Source: Martinezella lusitana (lineage in GTDB: Bacteria > Pseudomonadota > Alphaproteobacteria > Rhizobiales > Rhizobiaceae). Taken from it: DNA of 64,000 nt. Positions within the stretch are counted from its first letter, which is position 1, and each line of letters starts with the position of its first letter. The DNA is taken from positions 248,001 through 312,000 of the forward strand of contig NZ_JACHBG010000003.1 of assembly GCF_014207095.1 (NCBI RefSeq). The letters run 5' to 3'. The position numbers and the translations under genes are program-made. The notes under the pieces were generated by a model. That model was not told the origin of the DNA, did not search any database, and was given only the letters and a program-made list of their open reading frames with translations. Positions 53,778 to 62,662 of the stretch are shown piece by piece.

Positions 53778-54005
53778 TCCAGACTCCCAATGTTCAATCG
53801 ATTTGACACATCGAATTGCATACGAAGTTCGTATGTGTCCAGCCATTTATTACCCTGAACCGCTGAAACCTGCGCCAAGACCTGGGATAGGCGAGATCAC
53901 ATTTTGCGTTATGGCAGCAAAAGATGCTTTACGGAACTCAAAATGCATGCATTAATTAGGCGAAATTGCATACAATAATAGAATTCAAAAATTGGGAACA
54001 ATCAC
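53778..54005. promoter_or_regulatory. Divergent promoter and operator region with repeated TTGCATAC half-sites
   Basis: CATACGAAGTTCGTATG (53819-53835) is a perfect palindrome and begins inside a TTGCATAC (53816-53823). A second TTGCATAC lies at 53966-53973, 33 bases before the first operon gene, and AATGCATGCATT (53942-53953) is another perfect palindrome. The set is a good candidate for GntR binding that silences both promoters. Confidence 0.55.
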
Positions 54006-54947
54006 ATGCTCGCCTTCGTCATCAAACGAATGCTCGGCCTTGTGCCAGTGATCCTGGTCGTCTCGATCGTCGTCTTTCTGCTGCTGCGACTGAGCCCGGG
54101 CGACCCAGCGGTCGTTATCGCCGGCGACAATGCGGATGCTGCAACAATCGAACGGATCCGCGCGACCCTCGGGCTCAATCAGCCCTTGACGAGCCAGTTC
54201 ATCATATGGGCCGGCTCGCTCCTGCACGGCGATCTGGGCGTGTCGGTTTTCTCGAACATTCCCGTTACCCAGCTCATTCTGCAGCGCCTGGAACCAACGG
54301 CCTCGCTTGCTCTGACGACACTCATTTTCTCGATCGTGGTCGCGATCCCCCTCGGCACGATCGCCGGCGCCACCGCCGGAAGCTGGCTGGATCGGACACT
54401 GATGCTCGTCTCCGTTCTCGGCTTCTCCATCCCCGTCTTCGTGCTGGGATACTGCCTGATCTACGTCTTCTCGCTGCATCTTCATCTTTTGCCGGTTCAG
54501 GGCTTTTCCAGCATCCGCAATGGCATCCTTCCCTTCCTGTCGAGCATCGCTTTGCCGACAATCACCCTGGGGCTTGCCTATCTCGTGCTGATCGCGCGCA
54601 TCACCCGGGCAAGCGTTCTCGAAATGATGGGCGAGGACTTTATCCGGACAGCGCGCGCCAAGGGCGTCAAGGAGCGCATCGTCGTCACAAGACACGCCTT
54701 GCGCAATTCCGCGATCCCGATCCTGACCGTTATCGGCATCGGCGTCGCGCTGCTGATCAGCGGCGTCGTAGTGATCGAGACGGTGTTCAACATTCCCGGC
54801 GTCGGGCGCCTCGTGGTGGATGCGATCCTGAAACGGGATTACCCGGTGATCCAGGGCGTCATCCTCATGTTTTCCGGGGTCTATGTCCTGATCAATCTGA
54901 TCATCGACATCGCCTATGCGTTCCTCGATCCAAGGGTGCGGTACTGA
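54006..54947 (+). CDS. Dipeptide/oligopeptide ABC transporter permease, DppB-like
   Basis: Permease of 313 residues with the DppB N-terminus (LAFVIKRMLGLVPVILVVS), LSPGDPA, six helices, the DFIRTARAKGV loop and FNIPGVGRLV. It is the first gene of an operon running to 62662 and overlaps the DppC-like gene by one base (TGATG). This importer is distinct from the one at 19962-25524: the gene order differs and its ATPases are fused. Such NikB/DppB-type systems also import opines, glutathione, nickel chelates and other small nitrogen compounds. Confidence 0.88.
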   Translation: MLAFVIKRMLGLVPVILVVSIVVFLLLRLSPGDPAVVIAGDNADAATIERIRATLGLNQPLTSQFIIWAGSLLHGDLGVSVFSNIPVTQLILQRLEPTASLALTTLIFSIVVAIPLGTIAGATAGSWLDRTLMLVSVLGFSIPVFVLGYCLIYVFSLHLHLLPVQGFSSIRNGILPFLSSIALPTITLGLAYLVLIARITRASVLEMMGEDFIRTARAKGVKERIVVTRHALRNSAIPILTVIGIGVALLISGVVVIETVFNIPGVGRLVVDAILKRDYPVIQGVILMFSGVYVLINLIIDIAYAFLDPRVRY

Positions 54948-55819
54948 TGAACTCTACAGCTTCTCTCCCCACGGCGCCGGCAATGACCAAGCGCTCGCTA
55001 CCGCCGTTCCTGCTTCATCCGTCCGTTCTCGTCGGCGGGCTGCTCATCGCGACGATCGTTCTGGTGGCGATCTTCGCTCCCTATCTCGGCACGGTCGATC
55101 CGGGTCGCATCAACCCCGGCATGCGCCTGAAGCCGCCATCGGAGCTTGCCTGGTTCGGCACCGATCTGTTCGGCCGCGACGTCTATAGCCGCGCCATCTA
55201 TGGCGCGCGCAGCTCCATGCTCATCGGGATCTGCGTCGCCACGGCAGCACTGGTCATCGGCGTCACGATCGGTCTGGTGGGTGGCTACTTCCGTTGGGTC
55301 GATGCCGTGGTCATGCGCATCATGGACGGCCTGATGGCGATCCCGACATTCTTGCTCGCGATTGCACTTGTCTCGCTCACCCGTGCCAGCATCGCAACTG
55401 TTGTCGTCGCCCTCACCGTTCCCGAAATTCCTCGTGTCGTGCGGCTTGTGCGCAGCGTCGTGCTGACCGTGCGTGAGGAACCCTATGTCGAAGCGGCCAT
55501 CTCCGTCGGGACATCGACACCGGCCATACTCTTCCGCCATCTGCTTCCCAGCACCTATGCGCCCCTCATGGTGCTTGGCACCTATATCTGCGCATCCGCC
55601 ATCCTGATCGAAGCCGGCCTCAGCTTCCTTGGAACGGGCCTGCCGCCGGAAATCCCCAGCTGGGGCAACATGATTTCGGAAGGCCGCACCTTTTTCCAGG
55701 TCGCACCGCGCCTGGTCTTCTTGCCTAGCCTTTTCCTGGCTCTCACCGTGCTTGGGATCAATCTGCTCGGCGACGGGTTGCGCGATGCGCTCGACCCTCG
55801 AATTGCAAAGAGGATGTGA
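54947..55819 (+). CDS. Dipeptide/oligopeptide ABC transporter permease, DppC-like
   Basis: Permease of 290 residues starting MNSTASLPT. It has the TDLFGRDVYSRAIYGAR motif, six helices, the EAAISVGTSTPAILFRHLLPS loop and the DGLRDALDP end. The frame is open far upstream inside the DppB-like gene, but protein similarity begins only here, and the ATG overlaps the DppB-like stop. It forms the second half of the channel. Confidence 0.9.
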   Translation: MNSTASLPTAPAMTKRSLPPFLLHPSVLVGGLLIATIVLVAIFAPYLGTVDPGRINPGMRLKPPSELAWFGTDLFGRDVYSRAIYGARSSMLIGICVATAALVIGVTIGLVGGYFRWVDAVVMRIMDGLMAIPTFLLAIALVSLTRASIATVVVALTVPEIPRVVRLVRSVVLTVREEPYVEAAISVGTSTPAILFRHLLPSTYAPLMVLGTYICASAILIEAGLSFLGTGLPPEIPSWGNMISEGRTFFQVAPRLVFLPSLFLALTVLGINLLGDGLRDALDPRIAKRM

Positions 55820-55828
55820 GGAATGCTG

Positions 55829-57427
55829 ATGAAGACGGCAATACCTGTCATTGAGGTCCAGGACCTCGCTATTCCTCTTCCGGGTCGCGGCGATCGCGGC
55901 TTTGCGGTCGATCACATCTCTCTTTCCGTCGCGCCGGGTGAAATCGTCTGCGTCGTGGGCGAGTCCGGCTCGGGCAAATCGGTCACCGCGCAATCCATCA
56001 TGGGCTTGCTGCCGAAGGTGTTTCCGAAGCCCGCCGGCCGCATTCTGTTCGAGGGCAAGAACATCACCGAGGCAACTCCCGCCGAGATGCGGGATCTGCG
56101 CGGCCGCGGCATCGGCATGATCTTCCAGGAGCCGATGACCGCATTGAACCCGGTGCAGGCGGTCGGCAAGCAAATCGACGAGGTATTGCGGACGCATCTG
56201 TCCCTGTCGCGCAGAGAGCGCTTCGACAAGGCCATCGCCGCCATGGCGGAAGTTCGCCTGCCCGATCCGGAAAAACTCTATCACGCCTTTCCGCACCAGC
56301 TCTCAGGCGGCCAGCGCCAGCGTGTTCTCATCGCGGCCGCGCTGATCCTCCAGCCGAAACTGCTGATCGCCGACGAACCGACGACGGCGCTCGATGTAAC
56401 GACCCAGGCGCAGATCCTGTCGCAAATTCGCGAGCTGCAACGCGAGCGCGGCATGGGCGTGCTGTTCATCACCCATGATATCGGCGTCGTGCGCGAGATT
56501 GCCGACCGCGTCGTCGTGATGAAAGCCGGTAAGCTGATCGAGCAAGGCGCCGCTGATCAGGTGCTCAATGCACCGGTCTCGGACTATACGCGCATGCTGA
56601 TCGCCTCGGTTCCAACTCTGGAGCCGAAGCGAAGCGGCCATGTCGTCAACGGTGCCGTCGCGCTTGAGGTGACGGCAGTGACAAAGACTTATCACAGCGG
56701 CGGTCTGTTCCGCGACCGCCGCACCGTCCAAGCCCTGCGGGAAGCCTCGCTTTCCGTTAGGCGCGGAGAGACGCTCGGCATTATCGGCGAATCCGGCTCC
56801 GGCAAGTCGACACTCGCACGCTGCGTCATGCAGCTGATCGAGCCGTCATCCGGCAGCATTGAGTTGCCTGATGCCGGGGATGGCCGCACGTTGCGGCAGC
56901 GCATGCAAATGGTCTTCCAGGATCCCTACAGATCGCTCAATCCACGCCGCACGGTCGGGCAATCGATCATCGAAGGGCCTATGAATTTCGGCCAAAGCAA
57001 GGGCGAGGCTTTGGAGCGGGCACGCGAGCTGATGCAACTCGTCGGACTTGAGCCCCATGCCGTCGATCGCTTTCCGCATCAGTTTTCCGGCGGCCAGCGG
57101 CAGCGCATCTCGATTGCGCGGGCGTTGGCGATGGAGCCTGACATTCTGGTCGCGGACGAGGCCGTGTCTGCTCTCGACGTCTCGGTCCAGGCTCAGGTCC
57201 TGCGTCTGATCGACGACATCCAGAAGCGCTTCGATCTGGCCATTCTTTTCATCACGCATGATCTGCGCGTCGCAGCGCAGATCTGCGACCGGCTGATCGT
57301 CACGCATCGCGGGGAAATCGTTGAGCAGGGAGCTGTATCGACCGTCTTTGCAGCGCCGTCCCACCGATACACGCGCGAACTGCTCGCATCGATACCCGGC
57401 CGGGCGGAACAAAAGGTTCCGGCCTGA
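55829..57427 (+). CDS. Fused dipeptide ABC transporter ATPase (DppD-DppF type)
   Basis: A single protein of 532 residues with two complete ABC ATPase domains. The first (about 5-265) has [27 protein letters not shown] and [12 protein letters not shown]. The second (about 280-530) has [27 protein letters not shown] and [12 protein letters not shown]. This is the YejF/GsiA-like fusion that replaces separate DppD and DppF subunits. GAGG is seven bases before the ATG at 55829; an ATG at 55823 also exists. It sits ten bases after the DppC-like gene and energises this importer. Confidence 0.88.
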   Translation: MKTAIPVIEVQDLAIPLPGRGDRGFAVDHISLSVAPGEIVCVVGESGSGKSVTAQSIMGLLPKVFPKPAGRILFEGKNITEATPAEMRDLRGRGIGMIFQEPMTALNPVQAVGKQIDEVLRTHLSLSRRERFDKAIAAMAEVRLPDPEKLYHAFPHQLSGGQRQRVLIAAALILQPKLLIADEPTTALDVTTQAQILSQIRELQRERGMGVLFITHDIGVVREIADRVVVMKAGKLIEQGAADQVLNAPVSDYTRMLIASVPTLEPKRSGHVVNGAVALEVTAVTKTYHSGGLFRDRRTVQALREASLSVRRGETLGIIGESGSGKSTLARCVMQLIEPSSGSIELPDAGDGRTLRQRMQMVFQDPYRSLNPRRTVGQSIIEGPMNFGQSKGEALERARELMQLVGLEPHAVDRFPHQFSGGQRQRISIARALAMEPDILVADEAVSALDVSVQAQVLRLIDDIQKRFDLAILFITHDLRVAAQICDRLIVTHRGEIVEQGAVSTVFAAPSHRYTRELLASIPGRAEQKVPA

Positions 57428-57458
57428 GGAAATCTCTCGAATAATAAGGGGAATGACC

Positions 57459-59048
57459 ATGTTTGATCCGATGAAAGCCACTCGCCGGGCCCTGTTCGCC
57501 TCGGCCGTCTTGCTAACGTGCTTCGGGACCGCCTGGGCGGAAAGCACCCTCAAGATCGTGCCGAGCGCCGATCTCCAGGTGCTCGATCCGATGGGCTCGA
57601 CCGCCGACATCGTGAAGATGCACGGCTTCATGATCTACGACACGCTCTATGCGCTCGATGAGCATTTCAAGCCGCAGCCGGAAATGGTGCAGGACATGCA
57701 GCTTTCTGCCGACAAGAAGACCTATCGCTTCACGCTGCGCGACGGGCTGAAATGGCATGACGGCCAGCCGGTCAAGGCGGAGGATTGCGTGGCCTCATTG
57801 AAGCGCTGGCAGGCCCGCGATGCAGCCGGGCAGCTGATGGCGCGCGAGCTGAAGGAAATGCGTGTTATCGACGACAAGACCTTCGAGCTCGAATTCAAGG
57901 AGCCCTACGGCATCGTGCTGGAAAGTCTCAGCAAGGTCGCCTCGAACGTGCCCTTCATGATGCCGAAGCGGATCGCCGAGACCGATCCCTACAAGGAAAT
58001 CACCGATTATACAGGTTCTGGCCCCTACAAATTCGCCAAGGACAAGTGGATCCCCGGCAGCAAGGTGGTCTATGAGAAGTTCGCCGACTACGTTCCGCGC
58101 AAGGAACCGGCAAGTGGCCTGGCCGGCGGCAAGGTGGCGCAGTTCGACGGCGTCGAATGGGATATCATCAAGGACCAGCAGACGGCGTTATCGGCGCTGA
58201 TAAGCGGCGAGATCGACTTCTGGCAGAACCCCTCGCTGGACCTCCTTCCGGTTATCGAAGCCGCGGGCAATCTGCAAACCAAGGTCATCAACCAGACCGG
58301 TACCCAAGGCACGCTTTTCTTCAATCACACCCAGCCGCCCTTCGACAATCCGAAGGCGCGTCAGGCCATGTTCTACCTGACCAACCAGCAGGCCTATCTG
58401 CAGGCGGTCAACGGCAACCCCGACTACTTCAAGACCTGCGCCTCCTTCTTCATCTGCGGCAGCCCGATGGAAACCGAAGCCGGACTGGACGCGCTGAAAG
58501 CGCCCGATCCGGTGAAAGCCAAGGCGCTTTTCCAGGAGGCTGGCTGGGATTTCTCCAGGCCGATCGTCATTCTCGATCCGACCGATGAAAGCATCGTGCA
58601 TCCGGAAACCGTCGTCACCGTTCAAGCGATGCGGGATATCGGTCTGACCGTCGATGTGCAGGCAATGGACTGGGCGACCGTCCTGAAGCGCCGCAATTCC
58701 AAGGAACCGGCCGGCAAGGGCGGCTGGAACCTGCTTCATTCCTATGTCGGCGGACAGGTGGTCGCCAATCCGGTCTGGAGCATCACCTTCTCGGCTGCAT
58801 GCGAGAAAGGCATCTTCGGCTGGCCATGCGACAAGACGCTTGAGGATCTGCGCCTGAAGTGGGCGCTTGCCGATGGCCTTGACGCACAGAAGGCGGTCGC
58901 GGCCGAGTATTCGAAGCGCGCTTTCGAAACCGGCCATCATATCCCTCTCGGCCAATGGAACACCTTTGTCGCGTTCTCGAACAGGCTGTCGGGCGTGCTG
59001 ACGACGCAGGACGTGCCGGTGTTCTGGAACATCAAGAAGAGCGATTGA
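57459..59048 (+). CDS. Dipeptide-type ABC transporter substrate-binding protein
   Basis: Family 5 binding protein of 529 residues. A signal peptide (MFDPMKATRRALFASAVLL, cut near AWAES) leads in, with a twin-Arg pair RR that lacks the full Tat consensus. The mature part shows LRDGLKWHDGQPVKAEDCVASLKRW and GSGPYKFAKDKW, typical of SBP_bac_5. Several Cys pairs (CASFFIC, CEKGIFGWPC) suggest disulfides. Of two nearby ATGs the one at 57459 has AAGGGG at correct spacing. A stem-loop follows the gene. The ligand is likely the compound processed by the downstream enzymes. Confidence 0.87.
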   Translation: MFDPMKATRRALFASAVLLTCFGTAWAESTLKIVPSADLQVLDPMGSTADIVKMHGFMIYDTLYALDEHFKPQPEMVQDMQLSADKKTYRFTLRDGLKWHDGQPVKAEDCVASLKRWQARDAAGQLMARELKEMRVIDDKTFELEFKEPYGIVLESLSKVASNVPFMMPKRIAETDPYKEITDYTGSGPYKFAKDKWIPGSKVVYEKFADYVPRKEPASGLAGGKVAQFDGVEWDIIKDQQTALSALISGEIDFWQNPSLDLLPVIEAAGNLQTKVINQTGTQGTLFFNHTQPPFDNPKARQAMFYLTNQQAYLQAVNGNPDYFKTCASFFICGSPMETEAGLDALKAPDPVKAKALFQEAGWDFSRPIVILDPTDESIVHPETVVTVQAMRDIGLTVDVQAMDWATVLKRRNSKEPAGKGGWNLLHSYVGGQVVANPVWSITFSAACEKGIFGWPCDKTLEDLRLKWALADGLDAQKAVAAEYSKRAFETGHHIPLGQWNTFVAFSNRLSGVLTTQDVPVFWNIKKSD

Positions 59049-59060
59049 CACGATCTAAAG

Positions 59061-59084
59061 GAAAGGCGCCTCGACGCGCCTTTC
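59061..59084 (+). promoter_or_regulatory. Stem-loop after the binding-protein gene
   Basis: GAAAGGCGC (59061-59069) pairs exactly with GCGCCTTTC (59076-59084) around a 6-base loop, 12 bases after the stop codon. The operon continues 32 bases later, so it acts as a partial terminator or as protection for the upstream mRNA. Confidence 0.6.
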
Positions 59085-59116
59085 ATCCGACTTCCCTAGA
59101 ATAGTGAGCAGATAAC

Positions 59117-60271
59117 ATGTCGACCGATTACGACCGTTTACCCTTCGAACCTCACGAATATCTCGCACGCAGGGATGCTTTAAGAAAACTCATGGCCGAA
59201 CGCGGCATCGATGCCTGCGTGTTCAATTCGGCCGAGAACATGTACTACCTGACCGGCTTCGGATCGCTCGCTTATGGCGCGACCTCCCTGATCGTTCGAG
59301 CAGACGGCAACGCGATCTGGGTGATGCGGCTGACCGAACTCAGCAATATCCGTGCGCTGAAGGGCAAGATCTGGGCGGATGAAGGCGTCGGCGTCCGGGA
59401 CGGACAGGACTATACGGCCATTCTCGAGCGCACACTTGCCGATTTTGCCCCCGCAAAGGCCACGATCGCCGTCGAATACGCGACCGTTCAGACGGCCTTG
59501 CGGGGCTTCGTTCGGCTGAAGGACGACGCTATTCTCAACGCGTCCGGCCTCGTCGAGCAGCTGCGCCGCATCAAGAGCCCCGCGGAAATCGAACTTCTGC
59601 GCAAGGCAGGTCGGATCGCGGCGCAATCTTGCCGCGATGGCTTCGAGACATTGCACGAGGGCATGACCGACACCGCACTTGCCGCAGTCGTCACCAACAG
59701 TATGCTTGCGAATGGCAGCCACCGGCCGGTCAAGATGGCAAATGTCTGCGCCGGCCCTCGCACCGCCCGCGCCCACGTCACCTGGTGCGGCGCGCCGATT
59801 TCCCGCGGAGAATTGGTCAATATCGAACCTGCCGCATCGATCCACGACTACCACACGCCGATCTTCCGGTTCTATTCAATCGGAGAGCCGGTGGACCGAG
59901 TGCGGCGCATGTTCGAGGTATGCAAGGAAGCGCTCGACGAGGGCTTTGCCCGCGTTCGCCCCGGCATGACCTCGCATGAGGCCGCCCGCATATTCGAAGG
60001 CGTGATCGAGGGCCGCGGCTTTGCAGAATGGATGGTCACGCGGCCGGCCTACAGCATCGGCGCGTCCTTCCCACCCGGCTGGGGCGAGGACGATGTCATG
60101 GCGATCCGCCGCCATCACGATGTCGTTCTCGAAGAGGGCATGTGCTTCCACGTAACCCCCTGCCTTTACGAGGATGGGATCGGCTGCGTCGGCGCTAGCA
60201 TGCCGGCAGTTTTGACCATGAGCGGATTTGAATCCTTAAGCGGCGACGAAGCCATTTTTGGCGTGAAGTGA
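59117..60271 (+). CDS. M24-family creatinase/ectoine-hydrolase-like protein lacking metal ligands
   Basis: The 384-residue protein has the creatinase/aminopeptidase-P fold: an N-terminal domain (about 10-145) and a C-terminal pita-bread domain (150-380). The five metal ligands of Xaa-Pro peptidases (D, D, H, E, E) appear replaced: LVNIEPAAS in place of the first Asp motif, DYHTPIFR in place of the second, PAYSIG for the His motif, FHVTPCLY where an EPG-type Glu is expected, and no final Glu in PAVLTMSG. Metal-free members of this fold, such as creatinase, split C-N bonds with His/Glu chemistry. A creatine-, ectoine- or amidine-like substrate fits the nitrogen-compound operon (inference). Confidence 0.8.
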   Translation: MSTDYDRLPFEPHEYLARRDALRKLMAERGIDACVFNSAENMYYLTGFGSLAYGATSLIVRADGNAIWVMRLTELSNIRALKGKIWADEGVGVRDGQDYTAILERTLADFAPAKATIAVEYATVQTALRGFVRLKDDAILNASGLVEQLRRIKSPAEIELLRKAGRIAAQSCRDGFETLHEGMTDTALAAVVTNSMLANGSHRPVKMANVCAGPRTARAHVTWCGAPISRGELVNIEPAASIHDYHTPIFRFYSIGEPVDRVRRMFEVCKEALDEGFARVRPGMTSHEAARIFEGVIEGRGFAEWMVTRPAYSIGASFPPGWGEDDVMAIRRHHDVVLEEGMCFHVTPCLYEDGIGCVGASMPAVLTMSGFESLSGDEAIFGVK

Positions 60272-60281
60272 AGGAGACACC

Positions 60282-60926
60282 ATGGATATGAGCGCAAACA
60301 GCGACGCCTCAGACAACAGGACCGCCTTCGATTTCACCAGGCTTAGCGCTCGCGAGCGCTACAAGCTGATGATCGGTACGATCATTCCCCGCCCGATCGC
60401 GCTGGTAACGACAGTCGACGAACATGGCCGCTTCAACGCGGCCCCATTCAGTTTCTTCAATTGTCTTTCGGCCGATCCGCCCATCGTGGCGATCGGCGTC
60501 GAGAACAATCCCGACGTCTCCTTCAAGGATACCGGCCACAACATCCGGATGACGGAAGTCTTTACCGTCAACATTGTCTCGCATGCCATTGCCGAAGCGA
60601 TGCATGTCTGCGGCACGAAATATCCGCGCGGGGTCGACGAAATGAAGGAGGCCGGCCTGACTGCCATGCCCGGCGAAAAGGTTGCCGCGCCCTGGATAAG
60701 AGAGGCCCCGGCCTCCTTCGAATGCCGCCGGCATCTGACGCTGGAGCTTGGCAAATCGCGTCAGATCATCATGGGCGAGATCATCTTTGCCCACTATCAC
60801 CCAGGCGCCGTCGATGAGAGCCTGCATGTCGATCCGAACATCATCGATTCAATCGCTCGGCTCGGCGGCGATACCTGCTCCACGATCCGTGACAGGTTCG
60901 AAATGCTGACGCCGAAGCTGGCGTGA
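60282..60926 (+). CDS. Flavin reductase-like domain protein
   Basis: The 214-residue protein has a flavin_reduct fold. IPRPIALVTTVDEHGRFNAAPFSFFN is the FMN-binding start, followed by PPIVAIGVENN, KDTGHNIRMTEVFTVNIVS and ECRRHLTLELG. Members bind FMN and supply reduced flavin to a monooxygenase, or act as FMN-dependent oxidoreductases. No monooxygenase gene is visible in the operon, so it may act alone or with an enzyme elsewhere. It starts ten bases after the M24 gene and precedes the deaminase gene. Confidence 0.82.
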   Translation: MDMSANSDASDNRTAFDFTRLSARERYKLMIGTIIPRPIALVTTVDEHGRFNAAPFSFFNCLSADPPIVAIGVENNPDVSFKDTGHNIRMTEVFTVNIVSHAIAEAMHVCGTKYPRGVDEMKEAGLTAMPGEKVAAPWIREAPASFECRRHLTLELGKSRQIIMGEIIFAHYHPGAVDESLHVDPNIIDSIARLGGDTCSTIRDRFEMLTPKLA

Positions 60927-60952
60927 CGGAGGCGAAAACAAGAGAGAACATC

Positions 60953-61426
60953 ATGGACAATGAAACCCACTTCCTCTGCGAAGCTATCGAGCTTGCGCGT
61001 ACCAATTCCCAAAATGGCGGCCGTCCGTTCGGTGCCGTTGTCGTCAAGGATGGCGAGGTGATCGCAACCGGCGTGAACGAGATCCTCACCACGAACGATC
61101 CGACCGCCCACGCCGAGATGACGGCGCTCCGCCTTGCCAGCCAGAAGCTGAAGTCACCCAACCTGCAGGGCTGCACGGTCTATACCAGCGGTCACCCCTG
61201 CCCCATGTGCATGGCGGCGATGCGTCTCGCCGGCGTGAAAGCAGTCTCCTACGCCTATTCCAACGATGACGGTGCGCCATTCGGGCTGTCGACCGCGGCA
61301 ATCTATGAGGATCTGGCGAAGCCCTTTGCCGAGCAGTCGATGACGATCCGCTATGTTCGCACGCGCCTTGAAAACCAACCCGACCTCTATGCCGATTGGA
61401 AGCGGCGTCAGGACAAGCGGTCCTGA
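60953..61426 (+). CDS. Nucleoside/guanine deaminase-like zinc hydrolase (CDA fold)
   Basis: Deaminase of 157 residues. The zinc motifs are H53-A-E55 (HAE, with catalytic Glu) and PCPMC with Cys83 and Cys86. The FGAVVVKDGEVIATG start and the domain length fit guanine deaminase, TadA-like or related small-molecule deaminases. An AGAGAG stretch precedes the ATG at 60953; a GTG overlapping the previous stop (60923) is less likely. In this operon it may deaminate a guanidine- or pyrimidine-like intermediate rather than guanine, which is open. Confidence 0.83.
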   Translation: MDNETHFLCEAIELARTNSQNGGRPFGAVVVKDGEVIATGVNEILTTNDPTAHAEMTALRLASQKLKSPNLQGCTVYTSGHPCPMCMAAMRLAGVKAVSYAYSNDDGAPFGLSTAAIYEDLAKPFAEQSMTIRYVRTRLENQPDLYADWKRRQDKRS

Positions 61427-61429
61427 ATC

Positions 61430-62662
61430 ATGAAGAATGCCGCTTCCCGTTCCTTGCTTCCGCTGTTGTGCGTCGTTGCCATCGTCGGGCTCAATCTGAG
61501 GCCATTCATTACCGCCGTCGGGCCGCTTGCGGGAGACATTCACACGCAAACCGGTCTCGGCCTTCAGGGCATGTCGCTTCTGACCATGGTGCCGATGGTC
61601 TTGATGGGGATCGTCGCCTTCGTCGGACCGTCCCTTCAAAACGCCCTGGGTGCGCGCCGATTGATCCTCGGAGCTCTGGCGATACTGGGCTTCGGATCGC
61701 TGCTGCGCTTCTTTTCGGCCACCGGCTGGCAGCTCATAGGAACGGCAGCCGTCATCGGATTCGGGGTTGCGATCGTTCAGGCTGTATTTCCCGGTGTCAT
61801 CAAGCGGATATTCCCAAGGCGCGTCGCAGCGGTGATGGGCCTTTATTCTTCGATGCTGATGGGCGGCGGCGCGCTCGGCGCGAAGGCCGCGCCCGTCGTC
61901 GCGGGCGCAGCGGGGGCATGGCAAGCGGGGCTTGCGTGGCTTTCCATACCGGCCGTCATCGCCCTCGTGCTTGCCTCGATCTACTTACCGGCAGACGATC
62001 GACGGACATCGGGCGGCAATGTAACAACCCATTTGTTGAGACGGCCACGTGCCTGGTTGCTGATGGCCTGTTTCGGCCTCGTCAATGGCGGTTATTCTTC
62101 CGCGGTCGCCTGGTTGTCACCCTATTATCAGGGACAGGGATGGAGCGGGGCGGCAACGGGGGACCTTCTCGCCGTCATGGCTATCTGTCAGGCGACATTC
62201 GCCCTTGTCCTGCCGCTGTTGATCGGTCGCGAGGGCGATCGCCGAGCCTGGCTATGGTTGACGCTGCTCTTTCAAGCGGCAGGCTTTGCCGGTCTCGCCT
62301 TCTGGCCGCTGCTCGCTCCCTTTGCCTGGGCCGGGCTGGTGGGCGCCGGATTGGGAGGCTGCTTTGCCTTGTCGCTGGTGGTGGCGCTCGATCATCTGTC
62401 CGATGCCGGACACGCCGGTGCGCTGTCGGCACTAATGCAGGGCGGAGGCTTCCTGATCGCTGCCGTTCCGCCATGGATCGTCGCCGTCCTGCACGACCTG
62501 ACGGGTGGTTTTCAGGCCGGCTGGCTGCTTCACCTGACATGCGTGGTCATCGTCGTAGCCCTGGCGCAGCGTCTCGCTTCCCACAACTACCACAAGGCGA
62601 TGCCACCGATGCATCACGCACCGCTGGCAGATCAGGATGCCTCCGCGCGCTCCAGCGCTTAA
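61430..62662 (+). CDS. MFS transporter, CynX/NimT-like
   Basis: Carrier of 410 residues with about 12 helices and the CynX-type opening VVAIVGLNLRPFITAVGPLAGDI. LGARRLILGALAILGFGSLLR follows, then an internal LYSSMLMGGGALG segment. CynX relatives are linked to cyanate and nitroimidazole, so small nitrogenous compounds fit. It lies three bases after the deaminase gene and is the last gene of the operon. It could export a by-product or add a second uptake route. A terminator-like stem follows about 90 bases later. Confidence 0.83.
   Translation: MKNAASRSLLPLLCVVAIVGLNLRPFITAVGPLAGDIHTQTGLGLQGMSLLTMVPMVLMGIVAFVGPSLQNALGARRLILGALAILGFGSLLRFFSATGWQLIGTAAVIGFGVAIVQAVFPGVIKRIFPRRVAAVMGLYSSMLMGGGALGAKAAPVVAGAAGAWQAGLAWLSIPAVIALVLASIYLPADDRRTSGGNVTTHLLRRPRAWLLMACFGLVNGGYSSAVAWLSPYYQGQGWSGAATGDLLAVMAICQATFALVLPLLIGREGDRRAWLWLTLLFQAAGFAGLAFWPLLAPFAWAGLVGAGLGGCFALSLVVALDHLSDAGHAGALSALMQGGGFLIAAVPPWIVAVLHDLTGGFQAGWLLHLTCVVIVVALAQRLASHNYHKAMPPMHHAPLADQDASARSSA

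Noticed and set aside
53966..54946. Upstream in-frame extension of the DppC-like gene
   Set aside because: The frame is open by chance through the DppB-like gene. The DppC family start and the TGATG overlap place the true start at 54947.
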